64,000 bases of DNA from Daejeonella lutea (GCF_900168015.1 NZ_FUYR01000003.1:124001-188000), one strand, 5' to 3'. Shown: positions 51,809 to 61,748, numbered from the stretch's first letter. The notes: generated from the sequence alone by a model not told the origin. Translations and numbers: made by a program.

Positions 51809-52183
51809 TTACTCCTTAATGGATTTGGCAAGACAATCTTTGATGACAGCCATAAAATCGTCAAGATCGAAAGGCTTGCTTATAAATGCGTCACAATCAT
51901 AAGTGCCGAGCGATTGTATAACTTTTGGATAACCTGAAAAAATTATGACCGGCAAATGCGAGGTGCTTGGTTCTGACTTAATCATGTGACAGAGTTCCCC
52001 GCCATTTATCCCGTAAAGCAGGTAATCGATGAGGATAAGATCTGGATTTTTGTCATGGATCATTTGAAATATATCTTCAACAATCGGGCTGGTTTCAACG
52101 GAATAGTTCTCCATTGTAAGAGCCGCGTTAACAGCTTCCAAGATATCCTGATCATTATCGATTACAAGAATGCGTTGTTGCAT
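51809..52183 (-). CDS. Single-domain response regulator
   Basis: A stand-alone receiver of 124 residues: acidic pair in LVIDNDQDILEA, phospho-accepting Asp in LILIDYLLYG, Thr/Ser-position in VIIFSGYP and Lys in FISKPFDLDDF. It lacks an output domain, so it probably relays phosphate or acts by protein contact. No kinase is adjacent. Confidence 0.92.
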   Translation of the reverse strand: MQQRILVIDNDQDILEAVNAALTMENYSVETSPIVEDIFQMIHDKNPDLILIDYLLYGINGGELCHMIKSEPSTSHLPVIIFSGYPKVIQSLGTYDCDAFISKPFDLDDFMAVIKDCLAKSIKE

Positions 52184-52276
52184 AGGCAGTGTTTTTCTAG
52201 CTAAACAACGTCTTCGTTATTTTGTTAGTTCGCCAACAAAAAAGATACTGAATAATGACAGTCCTGCTTTTTGCCG

Positions 52277-52819
52277 TTATTTAAACGTAATTCCCAGACC
52301 GATACGAAACGATCCAAGGTTAAAACCTTGTTGAACAAATGTTGACGGATAGTCAATTTCCTGGTAGTTGTAGCCTGTTTGAACGCCAAGATTCAGCCCA
52401 TTGTTTACCGCCACGGAATATGAGAGCCCGGCTCCGGCTGTAAGTCCCCGGTTAAGATTGTCGAATAGCTTGATTGAATAACCGCCGTATGCGTCAAGTT
52501 TAAGGCCCGTTAGTTCCGGATTAAAAAAATATGCAGCGTTAAAGGTAATTGGAAGAGTATTGTACGTTGCGCCGGTACTTCTTTTGTAGTTATCTGTGCC
52601 GAGCGCGATACCTAATCCGTAATTTTTATTTATGATACGGGTTATTCCGGTTCGGGTCCTGAAGGCATTAAATTCCGCATTGTTGCCGAACGTATTGTTG
52701 AGATGGATCAGCCCGCCCACTTCCGTATAATTTATTATTTTCCTTTCCTGAGCATAGGTGTTACAGACAGCCAGGAAAATAATCGTTAAAACGAGATATT
52801 TAAATACAGATGGTTTCAT
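52277..52819 (-). CDS. Small outer-membrane beta-barrel protein
   Basis: The start is taken at ATG 52819 (MKPSVFKYLVLTIIFLAV), giving a signal peptide ending NTYAQE. The mature 160 residues alternate strands such as YGLGIALGTDNYKRSTGATY, LNRGLTAGAGLSYSVAVNNG and end in FRIGLGITFK, an aromatic C-terminus typical of OMP barrels (eight strands likely). Function unknown. An in-frame start 27 bp upstream exists. Confidence 0.8.
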   Translation of the reverse strand: MKPSVFKYLVLTIIFLAVCNTYAQERKIINYTEVGGLIHLNNTFGNNAEFNAFRTRTGITRIINKNYGLGIALGTDNYKRSTGATYNTLPITFNAAYFFNPELTGLKLDAYGGYSIKLFDNLNRGLTAGAGLSYSVAVNNGLNLGVQTGYNYQEIDYPSTFVQQGFNLGSFRIGLGITFK

Positions 52820-52944
52820 ATTAAGGATAATGGGTAATTTAAACATGGATAATTGCGAATATAAGTACTGCTAGCTAATTTATTTAGTAGTTTTTATATA
52901 ATTTTACGGTTCAATAATATACGAAATTTATCCGCTTCTGATTC

Positions 52945-53814
52945 ATGTCATTATACATCACATCGTTAAATTCTGGAAGCAATGGAAATTGTTATTATCT
53001 GGCCAATGAGGAGGATGCTGTTCTTGTTGATGTGGGCCTAAATTGCCGTGAAACTGAGAAGAGGATGGCCCGTCTGGGATTATCAATGAATAAAGTCAGG
53101 GCTATTTTCATATCCCATGAACATTCAGACCATATAAGCGGATTACCGGTTATTGCCCGGAAATATCAGCTTCCGGTTTATATAACTCCCGGTACTCTGA
53201 CTGGCGGTCGACTTACTTTGCAGGAAGAACTTGTCAGAACCTTTAATGCTCATGAGTGTGTCCATATTGGAGAGCTTGTGATTACTGCATTCCCGAAATT
53301 GCATGACGCATCAGAACCCCATAGCTTTATTGTTAGCTGCCGGGAAGTAACTGTCGGGGTATTTACTGATATTGGCTTTCCCTGTGAAAACCTGATTAAA
53401 TATTTTAAACGTTGTCATGCAGCTTTTCTTGAAGCGAATTATGATGATGACATGCTTGACAGAGGACGTTATCCTTATTTTTTGAAGAAGCGGATCCGTG
53501 GAGGATACGGACATTTGTCGAATAAGCAGGCATTGGAGCTGTTTAAAACTTGTAGACCTCCGCACATGAGTCATTTGCTGCTTTCCCACCTTTCAAGGGA
53601 TAATAACTCCCCGGATCTGGTTCTGGAATTATTCAGGAGTTCAGCAGGAGACACAGAAATTGTCGTTGCGTCACGCGACTGTGAAACCAATATCTATCAC
53701 ATAAAGGCTGTGCAGGGAAAAGGTATGAGAGAACATGCAAGGGTTGAGGAAGTCAGGATTCCGGCACTTAACCTCCCTGTTGCGGAACATGTTCAGTACT
53801 CGCTTTTCCAGTAA
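52945..53814 (+). CDS. Metallo-beta-lactamase fold hydrolase, YycJ/WalJ-like
   Basis: The 289-residue protein has the two-metal motif FISHEHSDHISGL (about residues 55-67), preceded by LNSGSNGNCYYLA at the N-terminus, a YycJ hallmark. FPKLHDASEP, GVFTDIGFPCENL and LLLSHLSRDNNSPDLVLEL carry further ligands. YycJ-type proteins are thought to be exonucleases linked to DNA repair or the WalRK system. It is cytoplasmic and ends two bases before the convergent LuxR regulator. Confidence 0.9.
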   Translation: MSLYITSLNSGSNGNCYYLANEEDAVLVDVGLNCRETEKRMARLGLSMNKVRAIFISHEHSDHISGLPVIARKYQLPVYITPGTLTGGRLTLQEELVRTFNAHECVHIGELVITAFPKLHDASEPHSFIVSCREVTVGVFTDIGFPCENLIKYFKRCHAAFLEANYDDDMLDRGRYPYFLKKRIRGGYGHLSNKQALELFKTCRPPHMSHLLLSHLSRDNNSPDLVLELFRSSAGDTEIVVASRDCETNIYHIKAVQGKGMREHARVEEVRIPALNLPVAEHVQYSLFQ

Positions 53815-53816
53815 GC

Positions 53817-54542
53817 TCAAACCTTTACCAATCCATTTTTTATTGCGTATAACATTACCCCGGGGCGGGAGGGGAGGTCTAGTTTACGAAAAACTGCAGC
53901 TCTGTGTTTCTCCAGCGTATTTACGCTGATGTTCATTTCAGTAGCTATTGCCGAATAACTCATAGGCGTACAGCATAATCTCAGGAACTCCAATTCTTTT
54001 GATGAAAGCGGGGGAACAGAGATGTTGCCCGTCTTAACAGATCTCATGAATTTTGCAGTTACGATATTATTCAGATAAGAACCATTGTATGCAATCTCGC
54101 GGACTGCGGTTACAAGATCTTCCGGGTTGGCGTTTTTTAGTAAATATCCGCCCGAGCCGGATTGTAGCATCCTGGTAATCGTGTCTTCTTCATCGAGCAT
54201 GCTGAGTGCAAGAATGCCAATGCCCGGATAATGCTTTTTTAACCACCTTGAACTTTCATATCCGTCCATATGAGGCATGTTAACATCCATTAAAACGATA
54301 TCCGGGATAACTTGCGAGTTCTTGAGACTGGCTTGCATTTCGACTCCGTTATCGGCTTCAAAAACCACTTCTATATCTTGCTGATTAGAGAGAAGTTCAG
54401 ATATCCCCGCCCTGAATAAACGGTGGTCATCAATTATCGCTATCGTTATTTTTGCCTTGTCCAATTCGGTAGAAATTGACCGGAATATAAGGAAAAGTTT
54501 ACGTTTTACGGTCAGATAATATGTTGCATATCGTTTGAACAA
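53817..54542 (-). CDS. LuxR/NarL-type response regulator
   Basis: The receiver (IAIIDDHRLFRAGISELL, with Asp in IVLMDVNMPHMDG) is joined to a LuxR DNA-binding domain (LSSKELEFLRLCCTPMSYSA, IATEMNISVNTLEKHRAAVF). The first 26 residues have no counterpart in the family, so TTG at 54464 (LDKAKITIAIIDDH) is a likely true start. It is encoded upstream-adjacent to a beta-barrel gene on the same strand (95 bp downstream of that gene's stop); no kinase is adjacent on its strand. Confidence 0.9.
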   Translation of the reverse strand: MFKRYATYYLTVKRKLFLIFRSISTELDKAKITIAIIDDHRLFRAGISELLSNQQDIEVVFEADNGVEMQASLKNSQVIPDIVLMDVNMPHMDGYESSRWLKKHYPGIGILALSMLDEEDTITRMLQSGSGGYLLKNANPEDLVTAVREIAYNGSYLNNIVTAKFMRSVKTGNISVPPLSSKELEFLRLCCTPMSYSAIATEMNISVNTLEKHRAAVFRKLDLPSRPGVMLYAIKNGLVKV

Positions 54543-54637
54543 CGATGAAGTTTGTACTTTATTAATTAACGCCTGAACAGCGTTTATATACTTACAGCAA
54601 ACCTGCCGCAGTCAGGGTATAACGTACAACGTATCAC

Positions 54638-57064
54638 TTATCTTTCCACGCTATCATCATTCACAATAGTTCTCTTATTCTTTGCAATCTGGCTTTTAAG
54701 TTTACCAAAGCGATAGTTTACAGAGAATGCGAAACCGCGATAAAAGTTTCGGGCGTCATTTTTCTGGTTAAAACCTGGTCCAAATCTCTCATCGATATTA
54801 TTACGATATTTATTGAAGGGATTCGTGATCAGGCTCGTCAACGTCAGTTTATCCTTAATCAGCTCCTTATTTAAACTGAATGAACTGCCGATAAATCCAT
54901 TTTTGTTTTCCTGAATCCCAACAGAACGGGTGTTTGCAGTGAGGTTAGTACTCACCCTCCAGCCTTTTTCAAATCTGTAGCCAGTATTAATGTTCAGGTA
55001 GGCCATTGGACCGCTGTTATCGACAAATTCACCATTGATGAAGGTACGAGACCAGATATACCTGACATCGGTATTAAAAGTTACATTCATACGGCTGCTA
55101 AGGGGTTGGCTGATATACACGTTTGATCGAAGAACCTTTGCTTTATTTATGTTTGCAAAACGGGCAGTAGTAACTTTGCTCACCGGATCATAGGTCGATA
55201 CCGGCATGACAAGCCCGTTCATGACCATATATGCCGCGGCGAAACTTAGGGTTGTTTTTTTTGATCGATTGTAACCCAGATATACCATATTGGTGAAGGC
55301 TGGATTGAGATCTGGATTACCGGAATTATAGTATTCGGGATTGGACCGATCCACAAAAGGGTTTAGCTGGGTTATTCCCGGGCGCTGCATCCGCGTTGTG
55401 AAAGTAAGACTCATCATACTCAAGTCTTTGAATTTCTTGCTGATGGCCACCGCAGGGATTACGTTTAGATAGTTCTGCCTAACTGATGAAGAGGTCGAAA
55501 AGAAATCAGCATTGACAATCGTATTCTCAATTCTCGCCCCGGCTTTAAATCCCCAGGTCTTAATATTGAACTGGTAGGTATTATATGCGGAAAAGATATT
55601 CTGCTTGTTCTCATATAGGTTAGAAAATGCCGGTATGTTCTCGTACGAGGCTTTTATTTCATCATATGAGTGGTAATTGAAAGCACTATTATTTGTTCTG
55701 AAGATGCCTTTTACTCCACCTTCAACATTTATTCTTCGGAATGGATGCACATAGTCAATCTGTACGGTTTGTTCTCTTGAAGATCCATCGTTTTCCTGGA
55801 TATAATTTGGAGTGTTATAACTTATTCTGTCAGTAATATTCAGATTGTTTAGCAGCTTATTGTCGTATTCCAGGAAACGGTATGATAATGTTAACAAACG
55901 CGACTTGTTAGATCTGAATCCAAGTTGATAATTTAGGCCCGCATCAGCACTGCTTCCGTTTTCATGAATATCATTTGTTAATGTATAGCCCTGTATGCTG
56001 CCTGAGCTGTTACTTAGAAGTGAACTTTGTATCGCATCTCCAAGTAATTTGTTCCTGCTTACATTAAACTGCCCGGATATCAAATTCAGGCTATCAAGTT
56101 CATAGCTTATATCAAAGCCCACATAAGCGGTTTTTACATCTGACTTTTTGATGCTGTTCTGAATAAGATTAGTTGGGTTAAGACCTGTTGTAGACCGCAC
56201 GTTAAAATTTTCTGCCGCAGGGGATAAGTATTGACTTGCACCTCCCAGAAATGAGGCACCTAATTTATCATGTTTAATGGTGAATGACCCTCCTGTCGCA
56301 GGCCCTCCAAGTGGAAAGCGTTCGCTCAAATTTATCGATCCGTTATAACCATTGTCAACCTTTTTGTCAGTAACGATATTAATTATTCCTGCAACACCTT
56401 CGACATCATATTTTGACGAAGGGCTAAATATCACCTCTACGTTTTTGATACTGGATGCAGGCATGCTTCGGAGGATATCTTTTGAATTTCGTTCCATCAT
56501 TCCGGAAGGTTTACCATTGATCAGTATTTTGTAGCTTTTATTTCCATTCATCATCAAATTATCGTCGCCGTCAACAGATAGTAAGGGCACTTTTCGCATT
56601 ATCTCCAGAACTGTACTTCCTTTGCTTTCCGGATCAGCTTTGATGTCGTAATTTATCCTATCGGTTTCCTGTTTAATTATAGCCCGGTCAGCTACCACTT
56701 TGACTTCAGACAATTTATAGGACTGCGACCCAAGACTAATCTGACCAAGATTTAGGTCTGAGTTTTTTAGTTCCAGCGAAATAGTTTTCGAATTGTAGCC
56801 AATACTGATCAGCACTACGCTATAATTTGCCGGACTGATTTTATCAAAAGAAAACGATCCGTCGGCCTTGCTTAAGGTCGTTTTTATAACTACGTTTTCC
56901 TTGTCTTTAAGGCTTATTGTTACAAAATCCAGTGGTCTTTTGTTCGTTGAATCGTTGACAAAACCTGAAATTATATATGGGCGGGAAATTGATTGTGCTT
57001 TTAAGAAGATAGGTCCTGATGTTAATAGAGTTGTCAGGATGAGTAGGACACTGCTGGCTTTCAT
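54638..57064 (-). CDS. Outer-membrane beta-barrel protein (OMP_b-brl_3) with plug
   Basis: The 808-residue protein has a signal peptide (ending IFLKAQS), a carboxypeptidase-like regulatory domain (about residues 30-110, ISGFVNDSTNKRPLDFVTIS), a plug (about 120-215, ILINGKPSGMMERNSKDILR, GVAGIINIVTDKKV) and a beta-barrel ending with the strand FAFSVNYRFGKLKSQ. It is divergent from the LytS-type kinase (223 bp apart), whose response regulator may control it. Ligand unknown. Confidence 0.88.
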   Translation of the reverse strand: MKASSVLLILTTLLTSGPIFLKAQSISRPYIISGFVNDSTNKRPLDFVTISLKDKENVVIKTTLSKADGSFSFDKISPANYSVVLISIGYNSKTISLELKNSDLNLGQISLGSQSYKLSEVKVVADRAIIKQETDRINYDIKADPESKGSTVLEIMRKVPLLSVDGDDNLMMNGNKSYKILINGKPSGMMERNSKDILRSMPASSIKNVEVIFSPSSKYDVEGVAGIINIVTDKKVDNGYNGSINLSERFPLGGPATGGSFTIKHDKLGASFLGGASQYLSPAAENFNVRSTTGLNPTNLIQNSIKKSDVKTAYVGFDISYELDSLNLISGQFNVSRNKLLGDAIQSSLLSNSSGSIQGYTLTNDIHENGSSADAGLNYQLGFRSNKSRLLTLSYRFLEYDNKLLNNLNITDRISYNTPNYIQENDGSSREQTVQIDYVHPFRRINVEGGVKGIFRTNNSAFNYHSYDEIKASYENIPAFSNLYENKQNIFSAYNTYQFNIKTWGFKAGARIENTIVNADFFSTSSSVRQNYLNVIPAVAISKKFKDLSMMSLTFTTRMQRPGITQLNPFVDRSNPEYYNSGNPDLNPAFTNMVYLGYNRSKKTTLSFAAAYMVMNGLVMPVSTYDPVSKVTTARFANINKAKVLRSNVYISQPLSSRMNVTFNTDVRYIWSRTFINGEFVDNSGPMAYLNINTGYRFEKGWRVSTNLTANTRSVGIQENKNGFIGSSFSLNKELIKDKLTLTSLITNPFNKYRNNIDERFGPGFNQKNDARNFYRGFAFSVNYRFGKLKSQIAKNKRTIVNDDSVER

Positions 57065-57287
57065 ATTGTTCGGTGTTGTTTATGATTATGAAGCAAAAGT
57101 ATCCCCTGCAAAAAAACCTCTGCAACGGGCCGGGCAGACAACTAATAATCACTGATAAAAAAGGTTATTTAAGGGATGAAACTATTCAACACTCTAAAAA
57201 GGGTTTTTGCAAGTGATTTTGAGCTGTTCGTAATATATAATTAGCTTTACAAGACGACACCCTCATATTTGTTGAAAAATCTGGAAA

Positions 57288-58286
57288 TTGAAACCATCTA
57301 AGCTTCATCTTATTATTTCGGCTACTGCCAGCGTCCCTTTTTTCTGGGTTGCGGAAAGATATATGAATGCGTTTCGGATCCGGGAGACCGAAGCTTTGGC
57401 AACTGCCGCCACAATAAGTTTTTTTGGAATCATATTTATTGGCAGATACCTTGCTATCAAGTGGGCAAGTGTAATTCCATTCCCGCTTCGGCATCAATAT
57501 ACGGTGCTCGGAGCCCTTATAGCATGGACGGGTCTTTTTCTTTTGATTTATCCAAATTTTAACCCGCTACATAGTATGCCGGGCATCAATCTTCTGATGT
57601 ACTGGATTCCATTTATCTTGCTATCCTTATCCGTAGGTTTCCTGATTAAACTGGTGCGTATGAATGAAAATGCACTTGACGATGCCAGGAAGAAAGCAAT
57701 GCAGAGTCAATCTGAATTACAGCTTCTACAGTCTCAAATAAGTCCACATTTTCTGTTTAATACACTTAACAACCTCTACGGGATATCACTTACGCGGCAT
57801 GAGAAAATTCCGCCTCTTCTTTTGAAGCTTTCGGATTTGCTTCGGTACTCAGTTTATGATGCAAAAGAACTTTTCGTGAAGTTAACTGACGAACTGAACT
57901 ACCTCAACAACTACATTGAATTTGAGAAAATCCGCATCGGCGACCGGCTTGCAATAACTACCGAGTTTGTTCGAAAGGATAATGATATTCATATAGCTCC
58001 TATGATATTAATTATTTTCGTCGAAAATGCTTTTAAGCATGCAAAAAATTCAACGGATCAAAACGTCTGCATTGATATCAGGTTAGAAACGTCAGAAAAC
58101 TCAATTCAGTTCTCCATTAAAAATTCTTATCAGGAGAACCAGGAGAAAGGAATTGATAAATACAGTGGCTTTGGACTTGCTAATGTCAGAAAAAGACTGG
58201 ATTTGCTTTATCCGAACAGATATTTTCTGAAAACCGATATGATAGATGATTTTTATAATGTTTCGCTGCAGCTCAAAGTATTGTAA
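57288..58286 (+). CDS. LytS-type sensor histidine kinase
   Basis: Translation starts at TTG (no ATG fits). Four membrane spans (about residues 5-120) precede a His_kinase domain: LLQSQISPHFLFNTLNNLYG (His near residue 163), then the ATPase part IIFVENAFKHAKNS (N-box) and GFGLANVRKRLDLLYPN. This is the usual architecture of Bacteroidota LytS/YehU kinases. It abuts the LytTR regulator gene with no gap, so the two make a two-component system. Confidence 0.93.
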   Translation: MKPSKLHLIISATASVPFFWVAERYMNAFRIRETEALATAATISFFGIIFIGRYLAIKWASVIPFPLRHQYTVLGALIAWTGLFLLIYPNFNPLHSMPGINLLMYWIPFILLSLSVGFLIKLVRMNENALDDARKKAMQSQSELQLLQSQISPHFLFNTLNNLYGISLTRHEKIPPLLLKLSDLLRYSVYDAKELFVKLTDELNYLNNYIEFEKIRIGDRLAITTEFVRKDNDIHIAPMILIIFVENAFKHAKNSTDQNVCIDIRLETSENSIQFSIKNSYQENQEKGIDKYSGFGLANVRKRLDLLYPNRYFLKTDMIDDFYNVSLQLKVL

Positions 58287-58994
58287 ATGAGGAAATATAC
58301 GTGCCTTATTGTTGATGACGAGCCGATAGCGAGAGAGATTGTGCAAACGTATTGTGCGTACCTTCCCCAACTAAAAGTTTTTGGATCGTGCGCTAACGCC
58401 CTTGAAGCCAAAATTATTTTGCAGGAGAACGATATCGATATCTTATTCCTTGACATCAATATGCCTGTGCTGGACGGTATTGCATTTCTTAAAACCCTCA
58501 AGAATCAACCTCAGGTAATTTTTACGACAGCCTACAAGGAATACGCATCAGACGCCTTTGACCTTTCAGTATGTGATTACCTGCTGAAACCTTTTTCTCT
58601 CGAAAGATTTATAGTTGCAATCGACAAGGCAATTGACAGACTCCACGAAAGGGTTCCGATTAACCAACCCCTTGGAAGAAAAGAGGAAGATTTTATTTTC
58701 ATCCGTACGAGCGGTAAAATTTATAAAATACAATTTGTAGACCTGCTATATGCAGAGGCAAGCGGGAATAATACCCGCCTTGTTACTTCTGAAGCAATTT
58801 TACTTCCTGCCATGACACTAACAAATGTTGAAGTCATGCTGCCGCCAGCTGATTTTTTAAGAACCCATCGCTCTTTTATCGTGAATAAGTCGAAAATTAC
58901 GCATATCGAAGGAAACAGGGTATACATAGGAAAAATTGAAATACCGATTGGAAGCAATTACAGGGAAGGATTTTTGAAGAACCTCGGCTTCTAA
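58287..58994 (+). CDS. LytTR-family response regulator
   Basis: The receiver (CLIVDDEPIAREIVQTYCAY, Asp in ILFLDINMPVLDGIAFL, Lys in YLLKPFSLERF) is followed by a LytTR DNA-binding domain (about residues 130-232: FIFIRTSGKIYKIQFVDLLY, FLRTHRSFIVNKSKITHIEG). It is the partner of the preceding kinase; start and stop codons abut directly. Confidence 0.95.
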   Translation: MRKYTCLIVDDEPIAREIVQTYCAYLPQLKVFGSCANALEAKIILQENDIDILFLDINMPVLDGIAFLKTLKNQPQVIFTTAYKEYASDAFDLSVCDYLLKPFSLERFIVAIDKAIDRLHERVPINQPLGRKEEDFIFIRTSGKIYKIQFVDLLYAEASGNNTRLVTSEAILLPAMTLTNVEVMLPPADFLRTHRSFIVNKSKITHIEGNRVYIGKIEIPIGSNYREGFLKNLGF

Positions 58995-59390
58995 TATAAT
59001 CCCTGTGGGCAAGCTTATTCTACGACCGTTGCTTTACTATTAGTTAGTTAAAATCGGTGTGCCTTTCTTTTGATTAAATACCGTTTAAAATAGCGGCTAA
59101 TTTTTTGATAAATAAATGAGGTTTCTGAGAATCCCCGGAATTAATGGGTACTTTCCTTTTATAACTTTCGGGACAGTTCCGGGCCAGCTTCGGTATATTT
59201 CCCGAACAGAGTTCGGATATTACCTGGAAGTTTTACAAATCTGTCCCATAACTAAAGTTAACCAGGTATGAGGAATGGTGATATTATTCCTGACCTTCTT
59301 TAAATACTGGCGTGAAAAATTTCTGATTGGAGAATTTGAATTTTCGTTTAACGAAAATTCAGACTTTGCTGGAAGGTGGTAATGGCTATG
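58995..59390. other. Gene-free stretch with phased TTCGG motifs and a hairpin
   Basis: TTCGG-like motifs recur about every 10-12 bp at 59167, 59178, 59189, 59200 and 59212. Further on, TGAATTTTCGTT (59337-59348) pairs with AACGAAAATTCA (59350-59361) around one base, a likely two-way terminator for the flanking convergent genes. The rest is AT-rich without visible signals. Confidence 0.6.
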
Positions 59391-59642
59391 CTAAGTCGCT
59401 TTACCTTTATGTTCCCAATGGTCTTTGATGATTACACCTGCGTTATCTGTTTTAAAGCGCCTTGAAAACCTTTCACCTTTGATCCGGCCGTCAAGTTCCT
59501 TTTTGCCCAAAAATAATAAAATGGGTCGACCCAGTTCATCTGTTTTGAAGGCCATATGGTACTTTTTGAAAGGCTTTTCAATCATTGAATCTGGCTCATA
59601 AATCTTGTTCAAGACTTTCCGGACGGGTTCCTTCAACTCCAT
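59391..59642 (-). CDS. Small conserved-type protein of unknown function
   Basis: An 83-residue basic protein (KVLNKIYEPDSMIEKPFKKY, GRPILLFLGKKELDGRIKGE, RRFKTDNAGVIIKDHWEHKG). No signal or membrane segment. I do not recognise the family. It lies 9 bp after the acidic-protein gene on the same strand, so the two are likely co-transcribed. Confidence 0.65.
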   Translation of the reverse strand: MELKEPVRKVLNKIYEPDSMIEKPFKKYHMAFKTDELGRPILLFLGKKELDGRIKGERFSRRFKTDNAGVIIKDHWEHKGKAT

Positions 59643-59651
59643 AAATCTGAA

Positions 59652-60050
59652 TTAGATTTGTTTATTCCTTCCGGACATCATCCAGGTTGAATTAAAGTGC
59701 TCGTCGTCGCTGTCAGGCTTAAGTTCATCGGGGTATGGATTCAGCTTATCTTCATCGGCATTTTCAATCTTATGCTCATTGCTGGCAGCTTTTGATTGAG
59801 GGTTTACTTCATCAGGCGATGGATTAATTCCGTTATCACCTGAACGTTCATCATCACCGTTACCGCTGTCTTCCCGGTATTCTTTTTCCTCAGTTTCCGG
59901 GGAATCTCGGTCAGGGTCAAAATCAGAAACGCCTGCGCCGCTTGCATGCCCGAGGCTCATATCATTGCCAATATCGAGCTTGTCATTTTGCTGTTCTGTC
60001 TGCGAAGGTTGTTTTTGGTCCTTTCCAGGATTTTTGTTGGTGTCGCTCAT
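59652..60050 (-). CDS. Acidic, low-complexity disordered protein
   Basis: The 132-residue protein is rich in Asp, Glu, Asn, Ser, Pro and Lys (SDTNKNPGKDQKQPSQ, NPSPDEVNPQSKAASNEH, KLNPYPDELKPDSDDEHFNS) with no hydrophobic core. Near-repeats NPSPDEVNP and NPYPDELKP are visible. Probably an intrinsically disordered cytoplasmic protein; function unknown. First gene of the pair with the 83-residue protein; both sit in a stress-gene neighbourhood. Confidence 0.65.
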   Translation of the reverse strand: MSDTNKNPGKDQKQPSQTEQQNDKLDIGNDMSLGHASGAGVSDFDPDRDSPETEEKEYREDSGNGDDERSGDNGINPSPDEVNPQSKAASNEHKIENADEDKLNPYPDELKPDSDDEHFNSTWMMSGRNKQI

Positions 60051-60173
60051 GGTGCCTCCATATTTTATTTATATAACAAGCATCAAGCAAACTAGTTTTA
60101 GTAATTTCATTCCGCATATCTGAACAGATCTATTGGAACTGTCTTTTTTGGGGACATCTACATGCGATGTTAA

Positions 60174-61019
60174 TTAAGTCTTATTCACTTTTGAGGCTTC
60201 CCATCCGATAATTGCGCTCTTGCGGGTGAGCCCCCACATATAGCCGCCTAGTGCGCCGCCGGACTGTATAACCCGGTGACAAGGGATAAGGAAAGCAACT
60301 GGATTACTGCCAATAGCTGTACCGACTGCACGGGATGCATTCGGGCGATCAATCCGGGTGGCAATGGTTCCATAGCTTGTCAAGTCACCCATAGGAATCT
60401 TTAGAAGTGTTTCCCAAACTTTAAGCTGAAATGATGTTCCTTTGAGATGTAGTTTTATGTGGTCAAGTTTTGTCCAGTCATGACTGAAAATGTAAAGTGC
60501 CTCTTGCTGGCGCTGGTCAAGAAAATGGGAGAATTGTGCATGTGGAAAGAGGAGTTTTAACTGCTTTAACGAGTCGAATTCATCGTCAGTAAAGGCCATA
60601 TGGCAAATTCCTTTTGGTGTTGAAGCGACTAGGATGTTGCCGAAAGGGCTTGCGGCGTAGCTATAATTAATTGAAAGTTCTGCACCGCCATTTTTATATT
60701 CCCCTGGAGTCATTCCCTCTATTTGAACGAATAAATCATGAAGTCTGCCAGTGCCTGACAGGCCCGATTCATAGGCGGCATCAAAAAGCGTTACCTGTTT
60801 ATCTTTCAAAATTCCCTTGGCATATTCAACACTGACGTATTGCAGGAATTTTTTTGGGCTCACTCCGGCCCAATCTGTAAAAAGTCGCTGGAAATGGAAG
60901 GGGCTTAAATTTATTTGTTCAGCAAGCTCCTCAAGTGAAGGCTGCTTCCTGAAATTTTTTCTTATGTAGTCAATCGCATTTGCAATTCTGGCATAATTTA
61001 TCTCTTGAGTTATAGTCAT
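60174..61019 (-). CDS. Ada-like fusion of AraC domain and methylguanine methyltransferase
   Basis: The N-terminal AraC helix-turn-helix region (IANAIDYIRKNFRKQPSLEE, NLSPFHFQRLFTDWAGVSP) is followed by the methyltransferase: FGNILVASTPKGICHMAFTD, GTSFQLKVWETLLKIP and the active site IPCHRVIQSGGALGGYMWG. It lacks the zinc Ada N-domain (Cys cluster), so it repairs O6-alkylguanine without phosphotriester sensing. Start at 61019 (MTITQEIN) is preferred over an upstream ATG at 61043. Confidence 0.92.
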   Translation of the reverse strand: MTITQEINYARIANAIDYIRKNFRKQPSLEELAEQINLSPFHFQRLFTDWAGVSPKKFLQYVSVEYAKGILKDKQVTLFDAAYESGLSGTGRLHDLFVQIEGMTPGEYKNGGAELSINYSYAASPFGNILVASTPKGICHMAFTDDEFDSLKQLKLLFPHAQFSHFLDQRQQEALYIFSHDWTKLDHIKLHLKGTSFQLKVWETLLKIPMGDLTSYGTIATRIDRPNASRAVGTAIGSNPVAFLIPCHRVIQSGGALGGYMWGLTRKSAIIGWEASKVNKT

Positions 61020-61202
61020 TTGGGAATTCTTTATATGATACAAATCTATGCTGACAGGAGCCGGTGGAAAACCCGAAACTTGCTCAAGTTAATATGAGAT
61101 GAATTTATACGTTGGCCTTTGTATTTATACTGGTTTTTTAAAACGACTAAACCTTTCAAAAAACAGGTTGTTAGACCTTTACAAATACTAAACAAAGATA
61201 TT

Positions 61203-61748
61203 ATGAAACAGCAGAGCAAAACAATGTCTAAAGAAGACAGAGAAAAAGATAAGTCAGCATTGCTGAAACTCTTTACAGATGAAATTAAGGATATTTATTG
61301 GGCTGAAAAGCATTTAGTAAAAGCCCTTCCAAAGATGGCAAAAGGTGCAACATCATCGGAGTTAACTGCTGCGATTGAAAAGCATATTGGTGAGACCGAA
61401 GTTCATATTACGAGACTCGAAGAAGTTTTTGGAATTCTTGGTATTAAACCTCAGGCAAAGAAATGCGATGCTATGGCTGGATTGATCGAAGAAGGTCAGG
61501 GCGTTTTGGAAGATACTGAAGATGGAACAATGACGCGTGATGCAGGAATTATTTCTGCGTCTCAAAAAGTAGAGCACTACGAAATAGCGACTTATGGAAC
61601 ATTGCGTGTTCTTGCAAATACGCTTGGTTTGACTGATGCGGCTGAATTGCTGGAGACTACTCTGGAAGAAGAAAAAACTACCGATGTCGGTCTCACCGTA
61701 ATTGCTGAAGGCTTTGTTAATGAAGCTGCATCTCAGGAAGTAGAATAA
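61203..61748 (+). CDS. DUF892 ferritin-like protein
   Basis: ATG at 61203 (MKQQSKTMSKED) is chosen because the earlier frame encodes an odd hydrophobic leader. The 181-residue protein has the YciE/YciF pattern: LKLFTDEIKDIYWAEKHLVK, AIEKHIGETEVHITRLEEVF, ASQKVEHYEIATYGTLRVLA and TLEEEKTTDVGLTVIAE, with the Glu and His residues of a di-iron site. These proteins are linked to general stress. A strong terminator follows. Confidence 0.93.
   Translation: MKQQSKTMSKEDREKDKSALLKLFTDEIKDIYWAEKHLVKALPKMAKGATSSELTAAIEKHIGETEVHITRLEEVFGILGIKPQAKKCDAMAGLIEEGQGVLEDTEDGTMTRDAGIISASQKVEHYEIATYGTLRVLANTLGLTDAAELLETTLEEEKTTDVGLTVIAEGFVNEAASQEVE

Noticed and set aside
61119-61202. N-terminal extension of the DUF892 protein
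   Set aside because: The 28 extra residues are hydrophobic and basic and do not belong to this soluble family; ATG 61203 fits.
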